Shown here in pieces: positions 52,322 through 60,998 of a stretch of DNA of 64,000 bases; position 1 is the first letter of the stretch; every line of letters starts with the position of its first letter. The stretch comes from Elizabethkingia meningoseptica_A (GTDB lineage Bacteria > Bacteroidota > Bacteroidia > Flavobacteriales > Weeksellaceae), in the NCBI RefSeq assembly GCF_045762675.1, contig NZ_JBJDLK010000002.1:681589-745588 (forward strand). The letters are read 5' to 3'. Position numbers and translations under genes: made by a program. The notes beneath the pieces are model-generated. The model was not told the origin of the DNA. It made no database searches and worked only from the letters and a program-made list of their open reading frames with translations.

Positions 52322-54916
52322 TTAATACAACAGGGTAAGTCCGGCACTCCATCCCATATCACTATCATAATGAGAAGAAAGCTGCAACCATTTCTGAAGG
52401 ATATAACTTACTCCAACACGGTATTCTTTGTCGGTGTTTACCATAAAGCTTCCTCTGATCCTCGGAGATAACGGAATATCTTCCCGCTGCAACTGTAATC
52501 TTACTTTTCCGTTTTGGTCGATACTGGTATCAGCGGTAACCAGCCACGGTAAGATGTATTGGAAACCAGCCGCAAATACGTGTCGCTTATCATGTTCGGC
52601 AAACTGTCCGAACATCGTTTTCCTGTTTTCTCCCGGATCATCTGCTCTGCTTCGGGACTGGAAACCAATATATGGATACAGCCATTGGAATTTTCCTATA
52701 TAACGTCCGAATTTTAACTCGGCTTCATAACCATTACTTTTGGTGTAACCTGTATGTAATTCTCCCTGTAATTCATAACGGGCATCCCCCACTATCAGCG
52801 CAGCATGGGTACTTCCTGATTCAATAGCTACTGTAGCCGTATGCGCCCACATATGATTATCTTTCAGAAAGTCTTTCCAGTCTTTTTTAGGATTGGTCAG
52901 ATACGGATTAGGCTTGGAATCTTCATAACTGAAAATCCGGCCCATTCCGGCCATCATGTGGTATAAAATATGACAATGGAAGAACCAGTCACCATCCTGA
53001 TTTGCCGGAAATTCTATTGTTACGGTTTCCATTGGCATCAGATCCAGTACATTCTTCAGCGGTGAATACTCACCCTGACTATTTATAACCCTGAAATCAT
53101 GTCCGTGAAGGTGCATCGGGTGACGCATCATAGAATTGTTATATAAAGTGATACGAACCACTTCACCGCGCTTGATCTTTACTTTATCAGTTTCGGTAAC
53201 GGTCTTATTATCCAGTGCCCATACATACCTGCGCATATTTCCTTCCAGCGTAAACTTCAGTTCTTTTACCGGTGCATCATCAGGTAATATGGTCATTTCC
53301 GTAGACCTGAGCATATTGTAATTAAGGGTTTCCGGCTTCTCTTTTGTTATATCAGCCATATTGTGTCCCGCATGTTCATTGGCTTTGAAGTCTGAAAGCT
53401 GTAAAGGCACATCCGACTCCTCTTTTTTCTCTTCCGACATAGTATGTCCGGCGTGCTCATCCGCTTTAGAATCGGAAAGCTGCAGAGGCATATCATGATT
53501 TGCATGTTCCGGCTTGCTTTTTTTCACCGGATTCATCATCTCCTTGAGATGCTTCATTGTTGCTTTTCTCTCTTCTTCAGGAACTTCAGGATACATTACA
53601 GAATTGGCATCCATTTGCTGCAATCCCATTTTCATATTCATCGGCTTCATATCACCGTTCATCTTCATCATGTTATTCATACTTTTCATTCCTTCGAAAA
53701 GCATTAATCTTTTCAGTCCCGGTGCTTCTACTTTTTCACCATCTCCCAGCCATAAAGAAGCATATCCTGTTCGGTCTTCGGATGTAGACCTGAACTCAAA
53801 GCTTTTATTTTCCGGAATGGTTACTTCTATGTCATAGGTTTCGGAAATACCAATAATTAAGCGGTCTACCGCTACCGGCTCCACATCGTTACCATCATTT
53901 CCTACTACGGTCATTTTCCCACCGGCGTAGGTGAGCCAGAAATAAGATGAAGCACCTCCGTTCGCCACTCTTAGGCGTACTTTGTCCCCCGCTTTCAGTT
54001 TTTTATATTCTGTGGAAGGCTGCCCGTTCAGTAAAAATTTATCATAATAAACATCGCTGATATCCATTGCTTCCATTCTTTTCCATTCATTCTTCAGTTT
54101 GGTAAAGAAATTTCCGGATGCAATAGCCTCTGAATAACTTTGTACTGATTTTTTCTTAATCGCATACCAGTCTGCAACGCCCATCTGAAGTCTTCTCATT
54201 ACCTGATGCGGATGTTCATCTGTCCATTCACTCAGCATAACAGGAATATCTGCCTGAACATTACGATCCTGCTCACCGCGTTTCCGGAATACAAGCATAC
54301 CATACATTCCCATCTGTTCCTGAAGCCCCTGATGCGAATGGTACCAATAGGTTCCGTTCTGCGAAATCTTAAAACGGTATATATAGGTCTCACCTGGTTT
54401 TATAGGTTTCTGTGTCAAAAAAGGAATACCATCTTCTTTATTTTCCAGCATTACGCCATGCCAGTGCAATGCTGTATTTTCTTTTTTCAGATTGTTATGT
54501 ACATGGATTTCTGCCGTATCACCTTCAGTAAAATACAATGTAGGTGCAGGAAGTTGTCCGTTTATAGCATATGCATGGCCGTGTTTTCCGGTATAATTCA
54601 CCATAGAATCACTTACATACAAATCATAACGCACTACTTTTCCTTCAAAGCTTACCAACCCGTTTTTAGGATTTCTTTTAAGATCTGAATCTTCCTGTGC
54701 AGGTTTCTGCTCTTTCATAGGAACCAGTTCCATTCCGCATTTAGGGCACTTTTCCGGTTTATCACTTACAACTTCCGGATGCATGGGACAGGTATATTTT
54801 TGCCCTTCTGCAGCTTTCTGTATAGTAACTTTATTACCGGAGTTTTCTTCATGGTGATGTTGAGCCCGTGTAAGGGCAAACCCAAACACCAACAATATCA
54901 ACAATAAATTCCTCAT
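52322..54916 (-). CDS. Copper oxidase fusion: heavy-metal-binding domain, CopA-type multicopper oxidase and CopB-like outer-membrane domain
   Basis: 864 residues. Signal peptide 1-19. Heavy-metal-binding domain at 41-66 (Y-T-C-P-M-H-P-E-V, C-P-K-C-G-M-E-L). Multicopper oxidase from about 90: copper ligands H-W-H-G at 151-154, H-S-H at 193-195, and near residue 600 H-P-M-H-L-H-G-H and H-C-H-I-L-Y-H. A Met/His-rich linker (about 430-545) repeats P-L-Q-L-S-D-x-K-A-x-E-H-A-G-H. From about 650 the sequence is CopB-like (Y-G-x-Y-I-G-K-F-Q-W-L-Y-P-Y-I-G-F pattern, ending L-T-L-L-Y). Normally CopA and CopB are separate proteins; here they are one. Confidence 0.9.
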   Translation of the reverse strand: MRNLLLILLVFGFALTRAQHHHEENSGNKVTIQKAAEGQKYTCPMHPEVVSDKPEKCPKCGMELVPMKEQKPAQEDSDLKRNPKNGLVSFEGKVVRYDLYVSDSMVNYTGKHGHAYAINGQLPAPTLYFTEGDTAEIHVHNNLKKENTALHWHGVMLENKEDGIPFLTQKPIKPGETYIYRFKISQNGTYWYHSHQGLQEQMGMYGMLVFRKRGEQDRNVQADIPVMLSEWTDEHPHQVMRRLQMGVADWYAIKKKSVQSYSEAIASGNFFTKLKNEWKRMEAMDISDVYYDKFLLNGQPSTEYKKLKAGDKVRLRVANGGASSYFWLTYAGGKMTVVGNDGNDVEPVAVDRLIIGISETYDIEVTIPENKSFEFRSTSEDRTGYASLWLGDGEKVEAPGLKRLMLFEGMKSMNNMMKMNGDMKPMNMKMGLQQMDANSVMYPEVPEEERKATMKHLKEMMNPVKKSKPEHANHDMPLQLSDSKADEHAGHTMSEEKKEESDVPLQLSDFKANEHAGHNMADITKEKPETLNYNMLRSTEMTILPDDAPVKELKFTLEGNMRRYVWALDNKTVTETDKVKIKRGEVVRITLYNNSMMRHPMHLHGHDFRVINSQGEYSPLKNVLDLMPMETVTIEFPANQDGDWFFHCHILYHMMAGMGRIFSYEDSKPNPYLTNPKKDWKDFLKDNHMWAHTATVAIESGSTHAALIVGDARYELQGELHTGYTKSNGYEAELKFGRYIGKFQWLYPYIGFQSRSRADDPGENRKTMFGQFAEHDKRHVFAAGFQYILPWLVTADTSIDQNGKVRLQLQREDIPLSPRIRGSFMVNTDKEYRVGVSYILQKWLQLSSHYDSDMGWSAGLTLLY

Positions 54917-54922
54917 ATGTCC

Positions 54923-55393
54923 TTACTTTTTGATTTCAGCTTTTACTGATCCGCAAGTAAGCATTGAGTTACCGTAATAAGGGTTTTTAATTTCCTTTTC
55001 ATTACTTAACCACTGTCCTTTTGCCATTGGACAGTATTGTACATAAACAGGAGTTGGAGAAACTTTAAAATGATTGGCTATTGCAGCCATATTATCGGAA
55101 AGATTAAAGAAATAATTTCTTTGTGTTGCGATATTTTTGGCCTCAGTAATTGCGCCTGCATCTTTTCTCAGTTTGTTTACATTATCTTCTGATAATACCT
55201 TAAAATCTACTGCTGATGCCGATTGTAAGAACACTTTAGCTGCTGCCGATGTTTTAGCAGCATCATCCTGAGTCAGTGCATTTTTTATAGCGATATAATT
55301 CTGGTAGAGTTTCTCAATCTGAGTATCTGATTTTTGAGCGAAAGCAGTAATAGAAGCAGCCGAAAATAAAAGGCTTAAAAATAATTTTTTCAT
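54923..55393 (-). CDS. DUF3347 copper-associated secreted protein
   Basis: 156 residues. Signal peptide ends A-F-A-Q. The DUF3347 body is helical (Y-L-Y-Q-N-Y-I-A-I-K-N-A-L-T-type start) and carries Y-C-P-M-A-K-G-Q-W-L-S and, near the end, Y-G-N-S-M-L-T-C-G, the Cys/Met metal site also found next to CusB-type proteins. Its stop lies 6 bases before the copper oxidase ATG, so the two are one operon for periplasmic copper handling. Confidence 0.9.
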   Translation of the reverse strand: MKKLFLSLLFSAASITAFAQKSDTQIEKLYQNYIAIKNALTQDDAAKTSAAAKVFLQSASAVDFKVLSEDNVNKLRKDAGAITEAKNIATQRNYFFNLSDNMAAIANHFKVSPTPVYVQYCPMAKGQWLSNEKEIKNPYYGNSMLTCGSVKAEIKK

Positions 55394-55555
55394 GTCTGTA
55401 AGATTTAGATTTTTAAAATTTGTTTTTTAAAACCACATTTGAAAACAATAGCCTGGGAGAAATTTTCACTTAGCAGTAATGCACTGCAAAATCATCTTCA
55501 ACCAATATTGTTGTGTGGCTCAATTGAATTAAAGGGTATCCGGAGATACACTATT

Positions 55556-55945
55556 CTATAATCTAAAATTACAGTTCAGTATAAAAATGGGAAGCTGCCG
55601 GAGGCGCGGCGGTGCATTACTAAGATAGTCCTGCCCTAATTTTTCAGGATAAAATAAAACGTGCTGACTTACATAACCAGTGTCGGGTATTAACGCAAAT
55701 GATGAAGCCATTTGCAGCTGCAAAAGTTCCGCATTCTTGGCAACATCGGTTTTTACCAGTTCTATTTTTGTTTTACAACAGTCCGGCGTTTTTACTACCT
55801 TACACTCATCCGGGGAAGAACCGGATGTGGTATGTTCCATATTGCATGATACAACCTCTTCAATACAATAATGCAGTTTAACTACTGCACCGGATGATAC
55901 CGCTGAGTAGAAAAATGCTAATAATATGAGTATGGTTTTCTTCAT
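55556..55945 (-). CDS. HYC_CC_PP-family secreted protein
   Basis: 129 residues. Signal peptide 1-19. It has the three marks the family is named for: L-H-Y-C-I (about 25-28), D-C-C-K-T (about 56-57) and N-A-P-P-R (about 112-114). Typical of Bacteroidota copper/heavy-metal efflux loci. First of three copper genes in the same direction; role in metal binding inferred from the cysteines and neighbours. Confidence 0.85.
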   Translation of the reverse strand: MKKTILILLAFFYSAVSSGAVVKLHYCIEEVVSCNMEHTTSGSSPDECKVVKTPDCCKTKIELVKTDVAKNAELLQLQMASSFALIPDTGYVSQHVLFYPEKLGQDYLSNAPPRLRQLPIFILNCNFRL

Positions 55946-55972
55946 GAATCACACAAAGTTAGAGATAAATTC

Positions 55973-57160
55973 TTATCTGGAGTTATATTTTTTTGGGTTA
56001 ATGTTAACCACGGCAATACCTACCGCTGCGATAAGCAATACCATAAACTGAATCAGTACAAAATTCCATCCGCCGTAATGCCAGCAGTTTACTCCTAGAA
56101 CAGTTCCCAGAGCACCACCAATAAAATAACAGGTCATATAAACGGTATTGATCCTGCTGTTTGCCGATTCGTCCAGCGTATAGATTGTGGCAATATTGGT
56201 AATCTGCATCGCCTGAACTCCCACGTCCATTATAAATACAGCAAAAACAATCATCCAGATATTGGAAGGGAATACCATCATCAGAATAACTGACAATACA
56301 ACAACAAGTATACTGTATAATATTCCGCGTGCCGGGCTTCCTTTATCCGCCATTCTGCCTACAACGGGAGCAACCAGTGCTCCGCCGAGTGCTACAATTC
56401 CCAGAAGGCCTATTTTATCACTTTTAAGAAAAAAAGGTTCACCACTAAGATGAAAGGTAATCGTTGTCCAGAACGAGCAAAAAACACCAAATACCAAAGC
56501 TCCTATAACAGACAGCCTGCGTAATGTGGAGAAGCGTTTGAACTGAAAAACGGTACTTTTTAACAATTCACCATAAGTTCCACTGAATTGTGTACCTACA
56601 TTGGGTAAGGTAAAATAAACCAGCACCATCATAAGCATAACTACAAATGCGGAGATCATATAAATAGACTGCCAGCCCCATAATCGTGCGCTGTAACCAC
56701 TTACAACCCTCGCCAGTAATATTCCCGACAGAAGTCCGGTAAATACCATTCCGACTATCTTACCTTTATTTTCGGTAGCCAGCGTTGCTGCCATTGGCAT
56801 TACAACCTGAGCCGCAGCTCCCATAGCACCAATAATCAGACTCATCAGATAAATACCGTAAAGATTATGAATAAAAGCCATTCCGAATAATGCCATCACC
56901 AGAACCGATAACATAAGCAACACCAGTTTTTTCCGGTCCAGTTTATCACCATAAGGTGTTATAAAGAAAAGTCCTAATCCGTAACCTGCCTGAGCAAGCG
57001 CCGGAAGAAGCCCTACTTCGTTCTCGGATTTATGTAAAGATTTGGAAACCTCATCCAGTATAGGTTGTACGTAATACAAATTGGCAACACTAACTCCGGC
57101 GGTCACTGCCATTATAAAAATCTGCAATCGGGACAGACCTTTTTGTAGGTGGTTATTCAT
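55973..57160 (-). CDS. MFS transporter (DHA1-type exporter)
   Basis: 395 residues and 12 predicted membrane helices. MFS loop motif G-D-K-L-D-R-K-K-L-V-L-L near residue 75, N-terminal S-V-A-N-L-Y-Y-V-Q-P-I-L-D-E-V, and R-M-A-D-K-G after helix 8. This resembles arabinose-efflux-permease-like DHA1 proteins that expel small molecules by proton antiport. Cargo unknown. Just upstream of the copper genes in the same direction, with 27 bases between. Confidence 0.88.
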   Translation of the reverse strand: MNNHLQKGLSRLQIFIMAVTAGVSVANLYYVQPILDEVSKSLHKSENEVGLLPALAQAGYGLGLFFITPYGDKLDRKKLVLLMLSVLVMALFGMAFIHNLYGIYLMSLIIGAMGAAAQVVMPMAATLATENKGKIVGMVFTGLLSGILLARVVSGYSARLWGWQSIYMISAFVVMLMMVLVYFTLPNVGTQFSGTYGELLKSTVFQFKRFSTLRRLSVIGALVFGVFCSFWTTITFHLSGEPFFLKSDKIGLLGIVALGGALVAPVVGRMADKGSPARGILYSILVVVLSVILMMVFPSNIWMIVFAVFIMDVGVQAMQITNIATIYTLDESANSRINTVYMTCYFIGGALGTVLGVNCWHYGGWNFVLIQFMVLLIAAVGIAVVNINPKKYNSR

Positions 57161-57189
57161 TTTGCAAATTTAAATGATAGTTCATAAAA

Positions 57190-57210
57190 AAATCCCTTAA
57201 TAAGGGATTT
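57190..57210 (-). terminator. Terminator of the GNAT gene
   Basis: AAATCCCTT (57190-57198) pairs with AAGGGATTT (57202-57210), followed on the minus strand by a T-run (57185-57189). Confidence 0.75.
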
Positions 57211-57240
57211 AGACAATCTATCGTATAATATATACAAATA

Positions 57241-57699
57241 TTAATTCTGTGGTGAATAAATCATCAGGTTACGGTAATGCTCCTTGAATCCTTTGCTCAG
57301 GTATAACAATAAAGCATTTTTATTATGTCTTTCAATTTCCAGCATTACAACTTTTAAGCCTTCTTCTTTTGCAAAATCTTTTACAAAATCTACAGCCAGC
57401 TTTCCATAACCTTTACCCCTAGCTTTTTCATTCAGGAAAAGTTCATCCAGAAACGCTATTCTTCCGCCAAATTCAAAACTGAAGATATAAGCCATAATCA
57501 CATAGCCTATTATTTCATTGTTTTCATTGTACATTACAAAGGCCTGTCCCAGATCCGGATTCTGAACAAATTTGTGAAAATTGTCTCTTGTCAGTTCTTC
57601 ATTAAAAGGATACTGATCGATTGCATAAAACTCACGCATCATTGAGACCATGTCTTCTATTTTTCCTTCATCCAGCTTTCTGAAAAATTGGTGTTCCAT
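57241..57699 (-). CDS. GNAT-family N-acetyltransferase
   Basis: 152 residues. Acetyl-CoA-binding motif A is seen as F-L-N-E-K-A-R-G-K-G-Y-G-K-L-A-V-D-F near residue 95 (R-x-x-G-x-G), preceded by the D-E-L-F-L strand; motif B is N-K-N-A-L-L-L-Y-L-S-K-G-F. Acceptor unknown. A short single-domain enzyme of normal length. Confidence 0.87.
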   Translation of the reverse strand: MEHQFFRKLDEGKIEDMVSMMREFYAIDQYPFNEELTRDNFHKFVQNPDLGQAFVMYNENNEIIGYVIMAYIFSFEFGGRIAFLDELFLNEKARGKGYGKLAVDFVKDFAKEEGLKVVMLEIERHNKNALLLYLSKGFKEHYRNLMIYSPQN

Positions 57700-57735
57700 A
57701 ATTTTATGTTTGTAACAAAGATAAGGAAAGCTTTC

Positions 57736-58308
57736 TCAACTATCAATCTCCAGATCGTAATTGTCCAATAGTCCGATAAGGTTATCCGCAGAAAATCTGG
57801 CTTTCTTTAGCTTATTCCGGGAAGGATCAATCGAAAAGTAACGTGCGGAACGAAAATCTGCGCGCTCCAGTACAGTATTTGAAAAAACAGTTCCCGACAA
57901 ATCTGTATCTTCAAAAACGGTATGCGGCAAATGTGCATCTGTAAAATCTGTTTCTACAATTCTGCAATTCCGAAATAAAGTTTTAGGCAAATCCAGCTGG
58001 TAGAAAGAGGAATGCAATATCTGACAACCTTCAAAATGAAATGATAATCCAAAGGAATTACAATTTTCAAAATGTATCCCCGCCAGCTTACATTCATTAA
58101 ACTTTACCTCACGAAAACTGGTTTTCTTAAATTTTGTAAGACTAAAATTACACTCGGAGAACCGGCATTCTATAAATGAAACACCGGATAAATCTGCCTC
58201 AGAAAAATCACAGTTCCTAAAAGTGCAGAATTCATAATCGCCGCTTTGCAGGGGCTGATCTTTAAAATTAATTTTATCAAAAGTTTCGTCTATTCTGTAA
58301 GTGGACAT
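57736..58308 (-). CDS. Pentapeptide-repeat protein (Qnr/McbG-like)
   Basis: 190 residues formed almost wholly of A(D/N)LxF-type pentapeptides, e.g. C-D-F-S-E-A-D-L-S-G, C-N-F-S-L-T-K-F, C-R-I-V-E-T-D-F-T-D-A and A-D-F-R-S-A. This predicts a right-handed quadrilateral beta-helix. The C-terminal helix region (G-L-L-D-N-Y-D-L-E-I) recalls Qnr-type gyrase-protecting proteins, but the same ending occurs in harmless relatives. Resistance must not be assumed. Confidence 0.85.
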   Translation of the reverse strand: MSTYRIDETFDKINFKDQPLQSGDYEFCTFRNCDFSEADLSGVSFIECRFSECNFSLTKFKKTSFREVKFNECKLAGIHFENCNSFGLSFHFEGCQILHSSFYQLDLPKTLFRNCRIVETDFTDAHLPHTVFEDTDLSGTVFSNTVLERADFRSARYFSIDPSRNKLKKARFSADNLIGLLDNYDLEIDS

Positions 58309-58507
58309 TCAAAAAAAATTTTTGGAATTTGTGAATTATACAATATTAGGTATTTACTGTGAAAAAGAAAAACACAGACTTTTATTTCGTTTTATTCCGG
58401 AATTTATCAACCACAAAAGCAAAAAAATTTTATAACACTTTTGGTTTACATGATTCTGTAATAAGTCACTTAAATACACTTAGAGTAGAAAATCAACTTT
58501 CGTCACT

Positions 58508-58880
58508 TTAGAACGAAGTGAAGCGTATCGAGAAGTCCTTTAGCCACAAAAGAAACAAAAGGTTTTGATAGTGGAATATTACACTGTTGATAAGAACATA
58601 AAAGGCGTTATTCACACCGAGCTGCTGTGCAATTACTTAGTAATCTATGTAATACTTTACTGGTAAGATGCCTATGTAGCTATTCCGTCTCTTCGAGTGC
58701 GAAACGAAGTGGAGCGTATCGAGAAGTCCTTTAACCACAAAAGAAACAAAAGGTATGGATAGTGGAACATTATAATGCTGATAAGAACAAAAAGTTAGGG
58801 ATCAAGCATTTTCTTTACTGTGAGCTGCTGTGTAATTACTTTAGTAATCTATGTAATACTTTACTGGTAAAATAGCTATG
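58508..58880. repeat. Two tandem ~190-bp direct repeats
   Basis: Copy 1 (about 58508-58690) and copy 2 (about 58703-58885) share GAAG-GAGCGTATCGAGAAG-type starts, CCACAAAAGAAACAAAAGG, GATAAGAAC, GAGCTGCTGTG and ACTTTACTGGTAA in the same order. A diverged third copy lies at 7577-7770. No reading frame is conserved; the rest of 58309-59150 is non-coding too. Confidence 0.8.
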
Positions 58881-59153
58881 TATCTAAGTGGTTTAATACT
58901 TTACCCGTTCTTTTACCTTAATGCAAAAGAACCAAAACATCAAGGCCCGGGAACTTCGACTAAATTGTTCCTTTATTTTCTAAAATATCATAAACTCACA
59001 CCACTACTCTTCCCGCTCTTGCTGAGACAACTGTTATTTTTTAACGAAAATAATTCCACAATTCTTAACATCTGCGTTCCCCTGGCCTTCAATACAGATT
59101 TTAAGCTAAAGTTTCTTTGTATTGAGCATTCATGTCATTACTCTATAAAAGAA

Positions 59154-59181
59154 AAGTACAGTCTGTATACAGACTGTACTT
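59154..59181. repeat. 28-bp perfect palindrome
   Basis: AAGTACAGTCTGTA (59154-59167) is followed at once by its exact reverse complement (59168-59181). There is no loop and no T-run, between an area of repeats and the NhaC terminator. Confidence 0.9.
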
Positions 59182-59224
59182 CCAGATAAAAACATCTCAT
59201 TTTTTTTGGTTCAACAAAATAAAA

Positions 59225-59256
59225 AAGGTTTGCCGACGTGCAAACCTTAATTTTTT
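59225..59256 (-). terminator. Terminator of the NhaC-family gene
   Basis: AAGGTTTGC (59225-59233) pairs with GCAAACCTT (59240-59248). T-runs lie on both sides, so it may work for either strand. Confidence 0.8.
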
Positions 59257-59362
59257 TCAAAATTTATATTATCTAATACAATTATGTCGATGAATATTTT
59301 CACTTCCTAACTTTCGATATCTTAAAGTTAAGAAAAAAATAATTACTTCCGCTGAACTAATG

Positions 59363-60700
59363 TTAATTTTTTGAAACATTTAAATTTTCAGCATTCTGCT
59401 GGTCTTCTCTGATGTTTCCAATAAAGATATAGATGAAAACTGCTATTAATAGTAAGAACAGGTAAAAGCTATTCTTTAATAATTCCGGATAACTGATGGT
59501 GTTCTTACTATAGCCGGTAAGGATAAGGATTTGAGCTCCGTAAGGAATTATCCCCTGCACAAAGCATGAAAATGTATCCAGAATAGAAGCCGTTACCCTT
59601 GGCCGGATTTTATATTCTTCAGTAATCTTTTTAGCAACTTTACCTGTAATAACAATAGAAATGGTATTATTGGCGGTTGCAGCATCGGTAATACCAACAA
59701 AGCTTCCAATGCCTAGTAAGGCCGATTTTGGCCCGTTAATTTTACTTTTAATCAGTTTAAGAAGGTTATCTATACCACCTGCTTTTTCAACCATAGCAGC
59801 AAGTCCTCCTGTAAGCAATGAAAGCAGGAATATCTCCGTCATACTTGTAAATCCTTCGTATATTTTTTTACCAAATTCCAGGAAACTGAAATCCTGGTAT
59901 ATAAATCCAAAGATGCCACTTAGTATGATTCCTATAATCAGTACAAGAAATACATCAAGTCCGAAGAATGCCAGCACAATTACAGCCAGATAAGGAATAA
60001 CCAGTAAAGCAGATGATAAATTTACGGGTGTTGCAGCTGTATGTGCCACTTCCTGTGTACCAGCACCTACATAGATATAAATAAAGAAGGCTATAATGGC
60101 AGCAGGTAATGCAAATCCTATATTATTCCGGAATTTATCCCGCATATCACATCCCAGTATCTGAGTTGCAGCAATAGTGGTATCTGAAATAATAGATAAA
60201 TTATCCCCAAACATGGCACCTCCTAATAAGGCTGCTCCAACAACATTAATGTCACAGCCGCCAGCATTGGACAGACCAACAGCAATAGGTCCCAGCGCTA
60301 CAATTGTTCCTACAGATGTTCCGGAAGCGATTGATAAAAATGAGGCTACAAAGAAAATACCAGCCGGATAATATTCAGGTGAAAGATTGTTGATCCCGAT
60401 ATTTACAATAGCATCTACACTTCCTATCGCCTTGGAAACCGTAGCAAAGGCTCCCGCAAGAATATAAATAATACACATCGTAAGTATATTCCGGTCGCCA
60501 CATCCTTCCAGAAAAGTGGTTGTTTTTTCCTTCATTGTTCCTTTAATCATTATAAAGGCTGCAATAATTCCCACAACAATAGCGATGGGTGAAGGCATTG
60601 CATAAAAGTCGTTATAGTAGATCCCGGCACCCAGAAATACTAAAATAAAAATAAGAAACGGCACCAGAGACAATAAAGAATTTTTCTTTTGTGTAGTCAT
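59363..60700 (-). CDS. NhaC-family transporter, probable methionine transporter (MetT-like)
   Basis: 445 residues with 11-12 membrane helices. NhaC-superfamily stretches: G-T-S-V-G-T-I-V-A-L-G-P-I-A near residue 130, G-A-M-F-G-D-N-L-S-I-I-S-D-T-T-I-A near residue 160, and G-I-T-D-A-A-T-A-N-N-T-I-S near residue 345. The automatic name would be Na+/H+ antiporter. Its 5' leader holds an S-box-like SAM riboswitch (60781-60850), and S-box-controlled NhaC relatives have been proposed as methionine transporters (MetT). I therefore favour methionine uptake; this is an inference from regulation. Confidence 0.85.
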   Translation of the reverse strand: MTTQKKNSLLSLVPFLIFILVFLGAGIYYNDFYAMPSPIAIVVGIIAAFIMIKGTMKEKTTTFLEGCGDRNILTMCIIYILAGAFATVSKAIGSVDAIVNIGINNLSPEYYPAGIFFVASFLSIASGTSVGTIVALGPIAVGLSNAGGCDINVVGAALLGGAMFGDNLSIISDTTIAATQILGCDMRDKFRNNIGFALPAAIIAFFIYIYVGAGTQEVAHTAATPVNLSSALLVIPYLAVIVLAFFGLDVFLVLIIGIILSGIFGFIYQDFSFLEFGKKIYEGFTSMTEIFLLSLLTGGLAAMVEKAGGIDNLLKLIKSKINGPKSALLGIGSFVGITDAATANNTISIVITGKVAKKITEEYKIRPRVTASILDTFSCFVQGIIPYGAQILILTGYSKNTISYPELLKNSFYLFLLLIAVFIYIFIGNIREDQQNAENLNVSKN

Positions 60701-60780
60701 TCAATATAATTTAAAAATTATTTTGATAAGCACACTTTTCAGAAATAAAGAGAGGGACATCAACATTTTTTCCGGAAACG

Positions 60781-60850
60781 GCTTATCTATTTTAGCACCT
60801 TGCTTGTTGTTGCAGGTTGCTACCCAGATTCTGGGGTTCTTGATAATTTC
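60781..60850 (-). promoter_or_regulatory. Predicted SAM riboswitch (SAM-I clan, S-box-like)
   Basis: The minus-strand leader has the S-box core: AGCAACCTGC (60821-60812) and AAGGTGCTAA (60801-60792) forming the P3/P4-type hairpin, after an A-T-C-A-A-G-A stretch and a short CCCA/TGGG hairpin (P2). P1 is TTATC (60846-60842) with GATAA (60787-60783). The P1 3' strand GATAAGC can instead pair with GCTTATC at 60731-60725, 25 bases before the ATG, giving a switch. The short P2 points to a SAM-I/IV variant. Confidence 0.65.
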
Positions 60851-60855
60851 GAGTG

Positions 60856-60885
60856 CAAATATAAATTGTTTAATTTAAAAGACAA
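60856..60885 (-). promoter_or_regulatory. Consensus Bacteroidota promoter of the riboswitch leader
   Basis: Minus strand TTG (60885-60883), 19 bases, TATATTTG (60863-60856). This is a perfect match to TTG-N19-TAnnTTTG, placed so that transcription would start at the beginning of the aptamer. Confidence 0.75.
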
Positions 60886-60977
60886 AAATATTTTGAAACC
60901 GGAGTGGTAATGATAAGACTTTTACGTTTATACAATAAGTATTAATAGTGTATTGGCAGGTGTATAGATAAAAAACA

Positions 60978-60985
60978 TAACTTTG
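60978..60985 (+). promoter_or_regulatory. -7 box of the aldo/keto reductase gene
   Basis: TAACTTTG matches TAnnTTTG, 14 bases before the ATG. A TTG lies 22 bases upstream (60953-60955), slightly longer than usual. Confidence 0.5.
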
Positions 60986-60998
60986 AAAAAAAATAACG

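Noticed and set aside
57736..58308. Quinolone-resistance gene (qnr)
   Set aside because: The pentapeptide fold is clear, but similarity is general and many such proteins do not protect gyrase.
58878..59189. 103-codon plus-strand frame in the repeat region
   Set aside because: It begins in a repeat copy and ends in the 28-bp palindrome, and its composition is not protein-like.
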